A stretch of 64,000 bases of DNA from the NCBI RefSeq assembly GCF_023073915.1, contig NZ_JADPKK010000020.1:383001-447000 (forward strand). Direction: 5' to 3'. The first letter of the stretch is position 1, and each line of letters begins with the position of its first letter. The position numbers and the translations under genes were made by a program. A model generated the notes under the pieces. The model was given only the letters and a program-made list of their open reading frames with translations. It ran no database searches and was not told where the DNA came from. Origin of the DNA: Bradyrhizobium sp. 149 (GTDB lineage: Bacteria > Pseudomonadota > Alphaproteobacteria > Rhizobiales > Xanthobacteraceae). This document shows, piece after piece, positions 8,440 to 18,147 of this stretch.

Positions 8440-10158
8440 ATGAACAGTATGCGTGGCGAGAACCAGCCGACCCAGCTCGTAATCCATAATGACGACGATA
8501 CGCCGGACCAATTCGTGATGGATCTGCTTCGTCAGGTCTTCGGCAAATCAGACCGTGAAGCGACCGCGCTGATCACTCAGATCGAGCAGAAGGAAAAGGC
8601 GGTTTGCGGGCCTTACCCGCAATCCGTCGCCGAAGCGCTTTTCAAATCTGCCCAACAATCCATCGGCCTGGCCGGCCACCGGCTGCAGGTCACCCTTGAG
8701 GCGATCAAGACTCCTTGCGAACTCTGTGGCAAGCCTGAGGGACAGACCGACGTTCGTATCGGCAACCGCACGGTGTGGCTGTGCAGCGAATGCATGCGTG
8801 CGGCGGATGGGCCTTCGAACGAACAAGAGGAAGATTTCGACTTTGCTTGCGACGTTCTCGATTGGCACCTTGCCAGCACCGCGCGCAGCAAGCTCGTGAC
8901 CACGATCCGCCAATTTCCCGGCCACATGCGGGTCGATCTCCAGGCAGCGGTCGACCGCCTCTTCGGCAAGGCCATCCGGTTGATCGGGCTGAACGAGGAG
9001 CAGCGCTACGAAACGCTGTCGATTTCACGACTCCTCAAGGAGGGCCGCTATGCGATCGCGATTGCCCCGCTGCAATATTCCGACGTCGACATAGGCGAGA
9101 AGAGCCCGGTCAAGTGTCTGGATAACGGACTATGGCTGTGTGAGCAGGATCATCTGCGCTATGCGGTCTTGCTCTGCGGACACCGCGAATACAGTCGCGA
9201 GCCCGGAATTCGGATCGAGATCCTGGTGCCATCAGGTTCCGCAGGTGCGGCTCTCGTCCAGCAATGCTTCATTGAATTGGAAGAGGCCGTACAGGCTGCG
9301 CGGACCTATCGCGGCAAGATCCTGTCGCTCGATGCCGATTCCGATTATCGCGGCCGCTCGCGCGGCATCACCGTGCATCGCTTGCCGCAGGTCGCGCGCG
9401 ACGAGGTGATCCTGCCGGAGCAAACCCTGCGGCTGCTCGATCGCAATGTGCTGACCTTCGTCAACACCCGAGACCAATTGCGCCGGCTGGGTCAGTCGAC
9501 ACGCAAAGGCATCTTGCTGTACGGGCCGCCGGGCACCGGCAAGACCCACACGATCCGCTATCTCGCAACGCATTTGCCCGGACATACGACGCTGATCATC
9601 ACGGCCGAGCAGATCGGTCTTCTCGGCGCCTATATGAGCCTGGCACGGCTGCTCCAGCCGTCGATGGTGGTGATCGAGGACGTCGATCTCATCGCCCGTG
9701 ACCGCGATGACATGGGGCCATGCGAGGAATCCATGCTGAACAAGCTGCTCAACGAGATGGATGGGCTGAAGGAGGACGCGGACATCTTGTTCGTCCTGAC
9801 CACCAACCGGCCGGAGGACCTCGAAGGCGCCCTCGCGGGTCGCCCCGGCCGCATCGACCAGGCCATCGAAGTGCCTCTCCCCAATGAGGCCGGTCGCGGC
9901 AAGCTGGTCCGGCTCTACGGCAAGGGACTGCCGCTCGACGAGGCGGTCATCGCAGAGGCTGCCCGGCGCAGCGAGGGCACGAGTTGCGCCTTCATCAAGG
10001 AGTTGATGCGGCGGCTGGCGCAAGGAAGCATCGCGCGGGACGGCGGCAACTCCGTCATCTCCGCCGATATCGACGAGGCGCTTGACGACATGCTGTTCTC
10101 CGGCGGCCGGCTTAACGCGCAGCTGCTCGGCGGCGCGCAGGCGATGGCCACCAGGTGA
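8440..10158 (+). CDS. ClpS-like domain / C4 zinc finger / AAA+ ATPase fusion protein
   Basis: 572 residues from the ATG at 8440, preceded by GGAGA; an upstream in-frame TTG is less likely. Residues ~10-87 align with the ClpS adaptor core (VIHNDDDTP, KAVCGPY, GHRLQVTLE). Residues 93-118 form a ClpX-like C4 zinc finger (C93, C96, C115, C118). An unrecognised ~200-residue middle region follows. The AAA+ module has Walker A GPPGTGKT (362-369), a Walker B of the ED type (VVIEDVD, ~410-416) and a GRPGR arginine-finger region. No HEXXH protease motif and no clear ClpP-binding loop are seen. N17, D18 and T21 of the ClpS pocket are kept, but the E. coli M40 and H66 equivalents are D23 and E49. It stands alone transcriptionally. 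Role inferred: an unfoldase with its own substrate-recognition head. Confidence 0.85.
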   Translation: MNSMRGENQPTQLVIHNDDDTPDQFVMDLLRQVFGKSDREATALITQIEQKEKAVCGPYPQSVAEALFKSAQQSIGLAGHRLQVTLEAIKTPCELCGKPEGQTDVRIGNRTVWLCSECMRAADGPSNEQEEDFDFACDVLDWHLASTARSKLVTTIRQFPGHMRVDLQAAVDRLFGKAIRLIGLNEEQRYETLSISRLLKEGRYAIAIAPLQYSDVDIGEKSPVKCLDNGLWLCEQDHLRYAVLLCGHREYSREPGIRIEILVPSGSAGAALVQQCFIELEEAVQAARTYRGKILSLDADSDYRGRSRGITVHRLPQVARDEVILPEQTLRLLDRNVLTFVNTRDQLRRLGQSTRKGILLYGPPGTGKTHTIRYLATHLPGHTTLIITAEQIGLLGAYMSLARLLQPSMVVIEDVDLIARDRDDMGPCEESMLNKLLNEMDGLKEDADILFVLTTNRPEDLEGALAGRPGRIDQAIEVPLPNEAGRGKLVRLYGKGLPLDEAVIAEAARRSEGTSCAFIKELMRRLAQGSIARDGGNSVISADIDEALDDMLFSGGRLNAQLLGGAQAMATR

Positions 10159-10182
10159 CGCTCCTCCGACGTGGCGCGCCCG

Positions 10183-11844
10183 CTACGGCGCGCACATGAA
10201 GCTCGACGCCTCCGTCAGCGGTCCCGCCTTGTAGTGCGGCCACGCTGGCCACCGGCACAGCGGCAGCGCGCGAAGCGTCGCAAACGACGGCGCCTCGACC
10301 TTCTGCTCGGCGACTTCGAGGTCGCCGGGCGCCTTGCCCTTTTCGACCCAGTCGACCAGTGCGCTCAGCATGTCGACATTGGCCGGCGCGCCGGAGCCGA
10401 CATGGTCGACGCCGGGCGCGGTGTAGAGCCGCGCGAATTCGGCCGTCTCGGTCTTGCCGAGCTTGCGTTCGACGTTCTCGAAATAGCGGATGCCGGCATA
10501 GGGGCTCTGGGCGTAGTCCGCCATATGTTCGAGTATGATCAGCCGACCGCCGCGGGCGCGGAAGCGGCTGAGGTCGGGATCGGTGGAGTCCATCAAGCCG
10601 GAGACCTCGAGCAACCGTGCCTTGTGCTCTTCGGGCTTGTACGTCGTCACGTCGAGCTTGGGATCGCGCGCGAACACATATTGGATTCCCCCGGCGCCGT
10701 AGATCCAGGCGATGCCGTTATTGGGCGCAGGCGGCTGCGCGGGCGGCGCCGTGCCGAGCCACCACGCGACCCAGCCGCCGGTCGGGCCAACCGCCGGTGT
10801 GTCTTCACCCGACACGCCCCAGCCCGGATAATCGTCGAGACCGTTGGCGAGCGGGAACGGGAATTTGTAGGTCGCATGCAGCGTGTCGATCGCCTTGATC
10901 TGGGCGTCCGTGAGGCACTGATCGCCGGACTTGCCGCTCGCGCAACGCAGCGTCTCCGCCTTGAACGCCGCCTTGCAGGAAACGGGATCCTGCACCAGCG
11001 CGTCATCGGAGCCGTCGGCCTTGTCGCAAGCGGCCCGCACCGCATCGCCCACGAGCTTCACCTGCGCCGGATTGATCCAGCCGTCACCCATGGTCACAAG
11101 ACCCGAGCGCGTGCCGGCATGCTGCAAGCCAACCCAGTTGATGACGGGCACGCGCGCAAAGATGCCGTCGAAATCGTCGGGATAGCGCTGCGCCATGGTG
11201 AGGCCTTCGCGTCCGCCTTCGGACGAGCCCATGAAGTACATCTTTTCCGGCGTCTTGCCGTAGGCGCGCTGCATCAGCGCGACGGCGGCATCGCGCACCT
11301 TCTTGTAGGCGCGATGGGCGAAATTCTCGAAGGCTTCGTCGTTGAGCGCGAACAATTGCGGCGGCTCGCCGGGCTTGGACTCATGACCGGAATCGGTGCC
11401 GTAGGTGACGAAGCCGCGCGCCAGCGGCGACGGCTTGTCGAAGGGATGGGCCGGCGGCAGCGCCAGGCCCGTGATCAGCACGCCGTTGAATCCACCGCCG
11501 CCATATTGCAGCGAGCGGCCGTTCCATTCGACGGGCAAATTGACCTGAAACTTGATCGGCGGCGCCTTGGGATCGGTGGGATCGATATGGCCGAGCACCT
11601 TGCAGAAGCCGGGATTGGCGGGCGTGACGCGCCCCGACGGCGTCGGGCCGCGTTCGGCGACGGCCAGTGGCGACGGCGCCAGCAACGTCGCCGAATCGAT
11701 CTTCACCGCGTCAGCGCCGCCGACGAGGCTCTTGCATACGGTATCCGCGTCCTCGGCCAGCGTCGCCGCAGAAGCGGAGTTCACGCCCAGCGCGCCCGCT
11801 GCGCCCACCAGCAACGCACACAGCTTCGCATGGATTTGCGCCAT
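10183..11844 (-). CDS. Secreted tannase/feruloyl esterase family protein
   Basis: 553 residues with a cleavable signal peptide (hydrophobic core ~8-22, ASA site near 25). The nucleophile elbow is GSSEGG, where many family members have GCSTGG. The catalytic His is probably in GVDHVGSG near the C-terminus. QYGGGGFNG and GFVTYGTDSGHE are further tannase-family hallmarks. Expected activity: hydrolysis of ester bonds of gallate, ferulate or related plant phenolics outside the cytoplasm. Monocistronic and convergent with the AAA+ gene. Confidence 0.87.
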   Translation of the reverse strand: MAQIHAKLCALLVGAAGALGVNSASAATLAEDADTVCKSLVGGADAVKIDSATLLAPSPLAVAERGPTPSGRVTPANPGFCKVLGHIDPTDPKAPPIKFQVNLPVEWNGRSLQYGGGGFNGVLITGLALPPAHPFDKPSPLARGFVTYGTDSGHESKPGEPPQLFALNDEAFENFAHRAYKKVRDAAVALMQRAYGKTPEKMYFMGSSEGGREGLTMAQRYPDDFDGIFARVPVINWVGLQHAGTRSGLVTMGDGWINPAQVKLVGDAVRAACDKADGSDDALVQDPVSCKAAFKAETLRCASGKSGDQCLTDAQIKAIDTLHATYKFPFPLANGLDDYPGWGVSGEDTPAVGPTGGWVAWWLGTAPPAQPPAPNNGIAWIYGAGGIQYVFARDPKLDVTTYKPEEHKARLLEVSGLMDSTDPDLSRFRARGGRLIILEHMADYAQSPYAGIRYFENVERKLGKTETAEFARLYTAPGVDHVGSGAPANVDMLSALVDWVEKGKAPGDLEVAEQKVEAPSFATLRALPLCRWPAWPHYKAGPLTEASSFMCAP

Positions 11845-11928
11845 CGTTCCCCCTGGTTTTTCTGTCGTGGTTCGATCCGTCAGGAGGCCGCATTCAAGGC
11901 GACCTCCGGCCGGCCGTCAACAACAGCT

Positions 11929-13173
11929 CTAGTGCTCGAACACCAGCCGCGCGCCGACGGTGCCCTCGAGGCTGCGGATCTGCTCCAGCAGCGCGCCTGA
12001 ATCCTGACCGCCGAGGTCGGCGTCGAGCACGACGTAACCGAGATCGCCGGAGGTCTCCAGATATTGCGCGGCGATGTTGATATCGCGCTGGAGGAAGACC
12101 TCGTTGAGCCGGCGCAGCATGCCCGGCACGTTGCGATGGACGTGGCCGAAGCGCGCGCCGGAGGGGCGCAGATGCAGCTGGACCTCCGGAAAATTCACCG
12201 CCCCCGTGGTCGATCCCGTGATGAAAAAATCGACGAGCTTGCGCGCCACTTCGCCGCCGATGCGCTCCTGCGCCTCCTCGGTCGAGCCGCCGATATGCGG
12301 GGTTAGGATGACATTGCCGAGGCCCTGCACCGGGCTCTTGAAGCGATCGGAGTTCGAGGAAGGTTCGACCGGAAACACGTCGATGGCGGCACCCGCAAGA
12401 TGGCCGTCGCGCAAGGCGCCCGCCAGCGCATCGAGATCGACGACGGTGCCGCGGCTGTTGTTGATCAGGAGGGAGCCCGGCTTCATCGCCCGCAGCTCCT
12501 TCTCGCCGATCATCCCGGCGGTCTCCGGCGTCTCCGGCACGTGCAGGCTGACGACGTCGCTCTGCGCCAGCAGCTCTTCCAGCTTCTCGACCGGCTCGGT
12601 GTTGCCGTGGCGCAGCTTGTCGGTGCGATCGAAATAGATCACGCGCATGCCGATCGCTTCGGCCAGCGTCGAGAGCTGCGAGCCGATATTGCCGTAGCCG
12701 ATGATGCCGAGGGTGCGGCCGCGCACCTCGCGGCTGCCGGTCGCCGACTTGTCCCAGCCGCCCTCATGGGCCGATACCGAGCGCGGGAAGATGCGCCGCA
12801 GCAGCATCACGATCTCGCCGATCACGAGTTCGGCAACGCTGCGCGTGTTGGAGAACGGCGCGTTGAACACCGGAATGCCGCGCTTGCGCGCCGCCAGCAG
12901 ATCGACCTGGTTGGTGCCGACGCTGAAGCAGCCGACGGCGAGAAGCTGGTCGGCCGCCTTCAGCACCTCATCGGTGATCTGGGTGCGCGAGCGGATGCCG
13001 AGCAGCGACACGCCCTTGAGTGCGCGCCGCAGGTCCTCGCCGTCGAGTGCCTTGGTCAGCCGTTCGACATTGGTGAAACCCGCAGCTCCGAACAGGTCCA
13101 CGGCGCTGTCGTTGACGCCTTCGAGCAGCAGCGCCTTCGCGTTCCGCTCAGCGCTTTGGCCTGGGGCTGGCAT
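11929..13173 (-). CDS. serA: D-3-phosphoglycerate dehydrogenase with ACT domain
   Basis: 414 residues from the ATG at 13173, which has GGAG 6-9 bases upstream; an extension to 13233 lacks support. It carries the D-2-hydroxyacid dehydrogenase fold with NAD-binding LGIIGYGNIGSQL (~residue 155), the Arg/Glu/His catalytic region ending ILTPHIGGSTEEAQ, and a C-terminal ACT domain (~340-414) with NVPGMLRRLNEVF, which gives serine feedback. The length matches the E. coli-type short SerA, not the long form with an intervening domain. First step of serine synthesis. Confidence 0.93.
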   Translation of the reverse strand: MPAPGQSAERNAKALLLEGVNDSAVDLFGAAGFTNVERLTKALDGEDLRRALKGVSLLGIRSRTQITDEVLKAADQLLAVGCFSVGTNQVDLLAARKRGIPVFNAPFSNTRSVAELVIGEIVMLLRRIFPRSVSAHEGGWDKSATGSREVRGRTLGIIGYGNIGSQLSTLAEAIGMRVIYFDRTDKLRHGNTEPVEKLEELLAQSDVVSLHVPETPETAGMIGEKELRAMKPGSLLINNSRGTVVDLDALAGALRDGHLAGAAIDVFPVEPSSNSDRFKSPVQGLGNVILTPHIGGSTEEAQERIGGEVARKLVDFFITGSTTGAVNFPEVQLHLRPSGARFGHVHRNVPGMLRRLNEVFLQRDINIAAQYLETSGDLGYVVLDADLGGQDSGALLEQIRSLEGTVGARLVFEH

Positions 13174-13271
13174 GAAATCTCCGTGGTCACAGCTTTGCCG
13201 CAGCTCATAGACCGCGGGGGATGCGCGGCACAATAGGGTTCGGATACGGGGAGAAGATGGCGGGGCGGTCG

Positions 13272-14504
13272 TCAGATGACGTAAAACCCGTGCGTTCCGT
13301 CAAGACGCAATTGCTCGACGAGGCCGTATTCCCAGTCGAGATAGGCCTGCATCGCGCCTTCGGCGACGCCGGTGCCCTCATAGGGGCGGCGGTAGCGGTG
13401 GGCCGGGTCGGACTTGGGCAGGACGCGCGGCGGCCCGATGTCGAGCGCGCAATCATAGCCGCCTTCGCGCACATAGACCTCCCAGCCCATCTGCGCCAGC
13501 CAGGACGCCGTCATGTCGGCGCGGACGCTGTTGTCGTCGGTCAGCACAATGCGCGCGCCGCGCACTGGCGCTGCCATATCGGTTTCCTGGACGAGCTGGC
13601 CGCCAGGATAGTGGCGGAAGCCCGGGAGATGGCCGGCTGCATATTCCTCGGCGTCGCGCACGTCGAAGCGATAGAGCGTGCGATCGGTCTGCGCGAGAAG
13701 CGCAGCCATCTCGCTCACGCCGATATGGCGGACACCGGCGCGATAGGCGACGTCGCGCGCATTGGCCGGACCGCCTTCGAACGGCCCGATCGCACCGCGC
13801 CGGTCGGCACCGTGGTCGAGCGTGTGCCGTGCCAGCGTCCAGCCGATGGTGCCGTTGCGCAGCGCCCGGACCTTGTTGGGCACGCCGGCATTGATCAGCG
13901 ATTGGGTGCCGATGATGGAGCGGGTGCGGCCGGCGCAATTGACGATGATGGTGGTGTCGGCATCCGGTGCCGCCTGCCCCGCCCGCAGCACCAGCTCCGC
14001 GCCGGGCACGCTGACCGAGCCCGGAATGTTCATGGTGGCATATTCGTCGAAGCGACGGACGTCGAGGATGGCGATGTTGGCTTTGTCCGCGATGAGTTTT
14101 GCCACCTCGTCGGCACTGAACGAGGGCGTGTGCCGGCGCGATTCGACCAGCTCGCCAAAGGCCTTGGAGTAGGAGTTGACGTCCTCGAACACCTGATAGC
14201 CCGCGTCGCGCCAGGCCTTCAGCCCGCCATCGAGCGCGCGGACGTTGGTATAGCCGAGCGCGGCGAGCCGCTCGGCACCTGCCGCGACCAGTCCCTCGCC
14301 GTCATCATAGAGCACGATCGGCACATTTTTGCGCGGCAGCCTGACCTCGGCTTCGATCGCAATCCGGTCGGCGGCCATATTGGCGGCGAACAGCGGATGT
14401 CCCGTCGCGAATCCAGCCTCGTGCCTGAGATCGAGCAGCGCGATCTCCTCGCGCAACAGCAGCGCGCGGCGGATATCGGCGGGGGTGACGGTCGGGAGCT
14501 TCAT
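13272..14504 (-). CDS. Multi-rhodanese-domain protein
   Basis: 410 residues starting at ATG 14504 (MKLPTVTPADIR). At least three rhodanese-like repeats are visible: ~1-110, ~125-225 and ~270-365. Only the second has a catalytic loop cysteine (VNCAGRTRS). The equivalents in the first (LYDDGEG) and third (LTDDNSV) have Asp in place of Cys, as in regulatory or inactive rhodaneses. Likely a persulfide sulfurtransferase with scaffold repeats. It lies between serA and an iron-uptake pair, on the same strand as both. Confidence 0.87.
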   Translation of the reverse strand: MKLPTVTPADIRRALLLREEIALLDLRHEAGFATGHPLFAANMAADRIAIEAEVRLPRKNVPIVLYDDGEGLVAAGAERLAALGYTNVRALDGGLKAWRDAGYQVFEDVNSYSKAFGELVESRRHTPSFSADEVAKLIADKANIAILDVRRFDEYATMNIPGSVSVPGAELVLRAGQAAPDADTTIIVNCAGRTRSIIGTQSLINAGVPNKVRALRNGTIGWTLARHTLDHGADRRGAIGPFEGGPANARDVAYRAGVRHIGVSEMAALLAQTDRTLYRFDVRDAEEYAAGHLPGFRHYPGGQLVQETDMAAPVRGARIVLTDDNSVRADMTASWLAQMGWEVYVREGGYDCALDIGPPRVLPKSDPAHRYRRPYEGTGVAEGAMQAYLDWEYGLVEQLRLDGTHGFYVI

Positions 14505-14578
14505 GGCACGAACCTTACGAAAACGGCCATGAGCTTTTGAACGATTGTCGAAGTCTTGGCTAGCCTTTCGGCAGCAGC

Positions 14579-15820
14579 TCACTCACCCGGAACAAGCTGC
14601 CCGAGCGGCGACTGCAGCGGCCGCCGCAGCTTTCGGCGCGACAGATAAAGCAAAATGCCGGTGACCGAGAACAGCGGCATCAGTGCGGCGGCAATCATGA
14701 ACGCCAGCTTGCCGGGCCAGCCCAGAAACGCACCACGGTGGATGTCGAGCAAATTCGCGATGATCTTCTCGCCGAACGTCTTGTCGGCGTAGCGTTCCGC
14801 AGAAATCAACTGACCGGTAACGGCGTCGATACGGAATTCGTCGCGCGTGGTATCGAGCGTGGAATCCTTCCCCCACGACCGGATCCGTATCGCCGTGCCC
14901 GGGCCGGTCGGCAGGGTCAGCAAGGCTTTGGAAAAACGGCTGCCCTCCTCGCGCTGGAACGTCGTCCATGCATGATCGAATCCGATCGGCTGGGCCTGCT
15001 CGGCACGGCCCGGCGCGCGTAGCGCTTTCGGCTGCATCTTCGCCGTAGCGGCCTGCGGACGCGACAGCAGCCAGACGGCAGTGTCCTTGTACCAGTCGAA
15101 CGAGTACCAGAGTCCCGTCAGCGTCATCACCAGATAGACCGGCAGGACCCAGGTGCCGATCACCGCATGCAGCGACCGGTACAGCCCGCGACCACTGAGC
15201 CCGAGATTCGGCTTCAACCACATCTTCACGCTGCCTGCACGCCGCGGCCAGCGCAGCACGAGGCCCGAGACCAGCATGACGATCAGGCCGAGCGCGGCCA
15301 CGCCGGTGATCTGGCGTCCCAAGCCCTTGGCGTCGCCGGGAATGAGCAGCCAGCGGTGCAGCCGGCGCACGGTCGCGAAAAACTCCTCGCCGCGCGGCGA
15401 GCTCAGCATGCGCGCGTCATAGGGATCGACATAGAGCGAGGACGCTCGCGCGCCCTGCTCGTCGCGAGCGAAGCGGAGGCGCACCGCCGCGGACGGATCG
15501 CTCGACAGCGTGACGGCAGAGACCTTGCCGACGTCCTGCGCCGCCTTCAGGCGTGCGACCACTTCGTCCGGCATCAGTGCCGGCGTCGTTCGCGGCGCGA
15601 TCTGCATAATGCCGGCGTTGAGATGATCGACGATCTCGTCCTCAAAACTCATGATCGCACCGGTCAATGCGATCAGAGCAAGCAGCAACGCGAGCACGAG
15701 GCCCGCGATGGAATGGACCTGAAGCAGAGCGGCCTTGAACGTGCGCCAGGACTCCCGCATCGGCGCCAGCCTTTTTGGTGCGGACGACCTGCAACTCGGC
15801 TTCCTCGCGCCGCGCGCCAT
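14579..15820 (-). CDS. PepSY-associated TM helix protein (iron-uptake inner-membrane reductase type)
   Basis: 413 residues with four membrane segments (~residues 36-58, ~170-190, ~215-240 and ~365-390). The HSIAGLVLALLLALIALTG first helix and the RLHRWLLIPGDAKGLGRQ motif are typical of the PepSY-TM family paired with TonB siderophore receptors. Members are thought to reduce ferric siderophores in the periplasm or inner membrane. It starts 2 bases after the receptor stop codon, so the genes are coupled. An alternative start at 15760 (MRESWRTFKAAL) gives a more usual N-terminus. Confidence 0.87.
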   Translation of the reverse strand: MARGARKPSCRSSAPKRLAPMRESWRTFKAALLQVHSIAGLVLALLLALIALTGAIMSFEDEIVDHLNAGIMQIAPRTTPALMPDEVVARLKAAQDVGKVSAVTLSSDPSAAVRLRFARDEQGARASSLYVDPYDARMLSSPRGEEFFATVRRLHRWLLIPGDAKGLGRQITGVAALGLIVMLVSGLVLRWPRRAGSVKMWLKPNLGLSGRGLYRSLHAVIGTWVLPVYLVMTLTGLWYSFDWYKDTAVWLLSRPQAATAKMQPKALRAPGRAEQAQPIGFDHAWTTFQREEGSRFSKALLTLPTGPGTAIRIRSWGKDSTLDTTRDEFRIDAVTGQLISAERYADKTFGEKIIANLLDIHRGAFLGWPGKLAFMIAAALMPLFSVTGILLYLSRRKLRRPLQSPLGQLVPGE

Positions 15821-15822
15821 GG

Positions 15823-18147
15823 CTAGAACTTCACCGTTGCCGACAAGGAAAAGCGTCGCGCGTCGCCGATCGCGACGTTTAAAGCGTTTCCGGTGGTGGA
15901 CGTATAATAGACCTTGTCGAACAGGTTCTTGACGTTGAGCTGATAGGTCACCGGCGAATTGTCGACTTTAGTGTCGAAGGTCGCAAAGATGTCGGCGACG
16001 GTATAGGCCGGCATGAAGAACGTGTTGGCGGCGTCGCCCGGTCGGTCACCGACGTAGTGCGCGCCGCCGCCGAGCCGCAGACGGCCGGGGAGTGCGTCGC
16101 CGAAATCGTAGACGAGATAGAGCGAAGCCGTGTTCATGGCGGCGTTCAGCAGCTTGGCGTTGCCGACAACGGGATCGTTGATCAGCCGGGCATCGGTATA
16201 CCCATAACTTCCGATCAGGCTCCATTGATCGGTCAGTTTGCCGGTCACGTCCAATTCGACGCCGCGCGACCGGGCCGCGCCGGAGGCCCGCGCCGCCGAC
16301 TTGCCACCGCCGATGTCATCCAGCACCAGCACATTCTTCTTCTGGATGTCGTAGACGGCCAGGGTGCCCGACAGCCGCTTGTTGACATCGAACTTCAGAC
16401 CGGTCTCCCATTGCGTTCCTTCTTCGGGCGCGATGGTGGAGTCGACGACAAAGCCGGTGGTGAACGCCGCGATGACCGAGGTCGGCTTCAGCGACTGCGT
16501 ATAGCTCACATAATAGGAGAGCTGATCGTTCAGCTTGAAGACGACGCCGCCGAGCGGCAGCACCTTCTCGCCCGCCAAATTGGTGTTTGTGATGAAGTTG
16601 AGCCGGCCTTTTCCCGCGAGCTGTTCGTATTCCATCCAGCGTACGCCCCCGACCACCGACAGCCAGTTGGTCAGATGGAATGTGTCCTGGGCGAAGAAAC
16701 CGCGGGTGCCGAGCTTGTCGGTCTGCTCGCTGTCCACTGGCGAAACGGTCGTGCCCGGCACGACCAGCCCGTAGACCGGGTTGTAGAAATTGAAGCTCGC
16801 CGTCGCCTGCCTGATCAAATCGTGGCGGTCGATCGTGCGATAGAGCGCCTCGCCTCCGAACAAGATCTCGTTGCGGAAGCCGCCGACCCAGACGTCACCC
16901 TGCAGATAGGAGGTGCCGTAGCTGGCGTTGCTCAGCGAGTTGCGGGTGCCGTCATTGCTGCGGGTCTCGACGCCGGTCGTGGCGTTGACGCCGGTGATGC
17001 GAAGCTGGTTGGCACTGAACGTCTCGGTGTTGTAGCTGTAGGCTGCCGTGACCTTCCAATTGTCGTCGAGCTTCTGCTCGACCGAGGCCTGCACCAGGTC
17101 GGAGGTGCCCCACATGTTATTGAAGGGCTCGTCGAGCCGGCGCGTCTTCGGGATCGCCAGCGGAGCGCCCTTGACGAAGGCAGTGCCGCGGTCGAACGGG
17201 TAGATGAATTCGCGGTGCTCGTAGGTGAGCTGGAGCGTCGTGGTGTCGCCGTACCAAGCCAGCGACGGGTTCACCAGCATTTCCCTGTGGCGGCCGAAAT
17301 TGCGCCAATAGTCCTCACTGACACCATAACCGACGAAGCGATAGGCAAGGCCTTGGTCGCCGATCGGACCGGTGATGTCGAGCGTGCCGTCGGCGCCGCT
17401 GCGGCTGTTCGCATAGGTCGAGCCAAGCAGCGTGACCGAGCCGTGCTGGTAGAGCTCCGGCCGCTTGCTGATGGTGTTGACGATGCCGCCGGGATCCATG
17501 ATCCCGTAGAGCAGCGAGGCCGGCCCCTTCAGCACCTCGACGCTTTCGACTGCGGGATTGAAGCTGCGACCCTGCACCAGCGGCATGCCGTTGCGCATGA
17601 TCGACCCGTCGCGGTTGTCGCCGAAGCCGCGGCGGATGACTGCGTCCTGACTGCCGGCGAGCGTATTGGTCTGGGTGATGCCGGAGACGTTGATCAGCGC
17701 GTCGTCGATGTTGCGCGGCAGTTGGTCCTTCAGCACCTGCGCGGGCACGACATTGACGGCCTGCGAGGTGTCGAGCGGAGAGGCGCCGCTGCGCAGCGTC
17801 GTCGCGCTCGGCATCGCGCGGTAGCCGAGCTTTGCGGCTTGTTGCGCGGCGGCATCGGCCGCGGCGCGTTCCGATAGGGTCGGAGCCGCGGGGGTGGCAT
17901 TGCGGCTGCGCTGACGCACGCCCGCTTGCGTCCGGCGTTGAGACGATTCCGATGCCCGGGCCGTTTTCGGCCGCTGCGCCGGCGCTTCCACCGTCACCGG
18001 CGGCAGTGCCGATTGCGCCTGCGCGCTCGTGGTGCTGGAGGGACACTCGGCGAGCAGCACGGCTGCTCCAATGAGAAGACCTGCACGGCTCTTGCCGGCA
18101 TGAGTTCGACGGCCGCTGATGCGCTGGCCATCCAGATAGACACGCAC
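15823..18147 (-). CDS. TonB-dependent siderophore receptor
   Basis: 774 residues. The N-terminus has a signal peptide, although the true start may be downstream of 18147, followed by a Pro/Ala-rich linker containing the TonB-box-like PPVTVEA. The plug domain is ~130-250 (VNVVPAQVLKDQLPRNIDDAL; KGPASLLYGIMDPGGIVNT, each read in part). The beta-barrel ends with the terminal aromatic FSLSATVKF. The MDPGG motif is typical of the FhuA/FpvA siderophore subgroup. Forms an iron-uptake pair with the PepSY gene; no FecI/FecR genes are adjacent. Confidence 0.93.
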   Translation of the reverse strand: MRVYLDGQRISGRRTHAGKSRAGLLIGAAVLLAECPSSTTSAQAQSALPPVTVEAPAQRPKTARASESSQRRTQAGVRQRSRNATPAAPTLSERAAADAAAQQAAKLGYRAMPSATTLRSGASPLDTSQAVNVVPAQVLKDQLPRNIDDALINVSGITQTNTLAGSQDAVIRRGFGDNRDGSIMRNGMPLVQGRSFNPAVESVEVLKGPASLLYGIMDPGGIVNTISKRPELYQHGSVTLLGSTYANSRSGADGTLDITGPIGDQGLAYRFVGYGVSEDYWRNFGRHREMLVNPSLAWYGDTTTLQLTYEHREFIYPFDRGTAFVKGAPLAIPKTRRLDEPFNNMWGTSDLVQASVEQKLDDNWKVTAAYSYNTETFSANQLRITGVNATTGVETRSNDGTRNSLSNASYGTSYLQGDVWVGGFRNEILFGGEALYRTIDRHDLIRQATASFNFYNPVYGLVVPGTTVSPVDSEQTDKLGTRGFFAQDTFHLTNWLSVVGGVRWMEYEQLAGKGRLNFITNTNLAGEKVLPLGGVVFKLNDQLSYYVSYTQSLKPTSVIAAFTTGFVVDSTIAPEEGTQWETGLKFDVNKRLSGTLAVYDIQKKNVLVLDDIGGGKSAARASGAARSRGVELDVTGKLTDQWSLIGSYGYTDARLINDPVVGNAKLLNAAMNTASLYLVYDFGDALPGRLRLGGGAHYVGDRPGDAANTFFMPAYTVADIFATFDTKVDNSPVTYQLNVKNLFDKVYYTSTTGNALNVAIGDARRFSLSATVKF

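Noticed and set aside
10171..12000. 609-codon open frame antisense to the tannase-family gene
   Set aside because: Arg/Gly/Ala-rich shadow of the GC-rich coding strand, no ribosome site and no domain; the sense strand encodes a clear signal peptide and esterase motifs.
16057..17877. 606-codon open frame antisense to the TonB receptor
   Set aside because: Shadow frame; receptor plug and barrel motifs are on the other strand.
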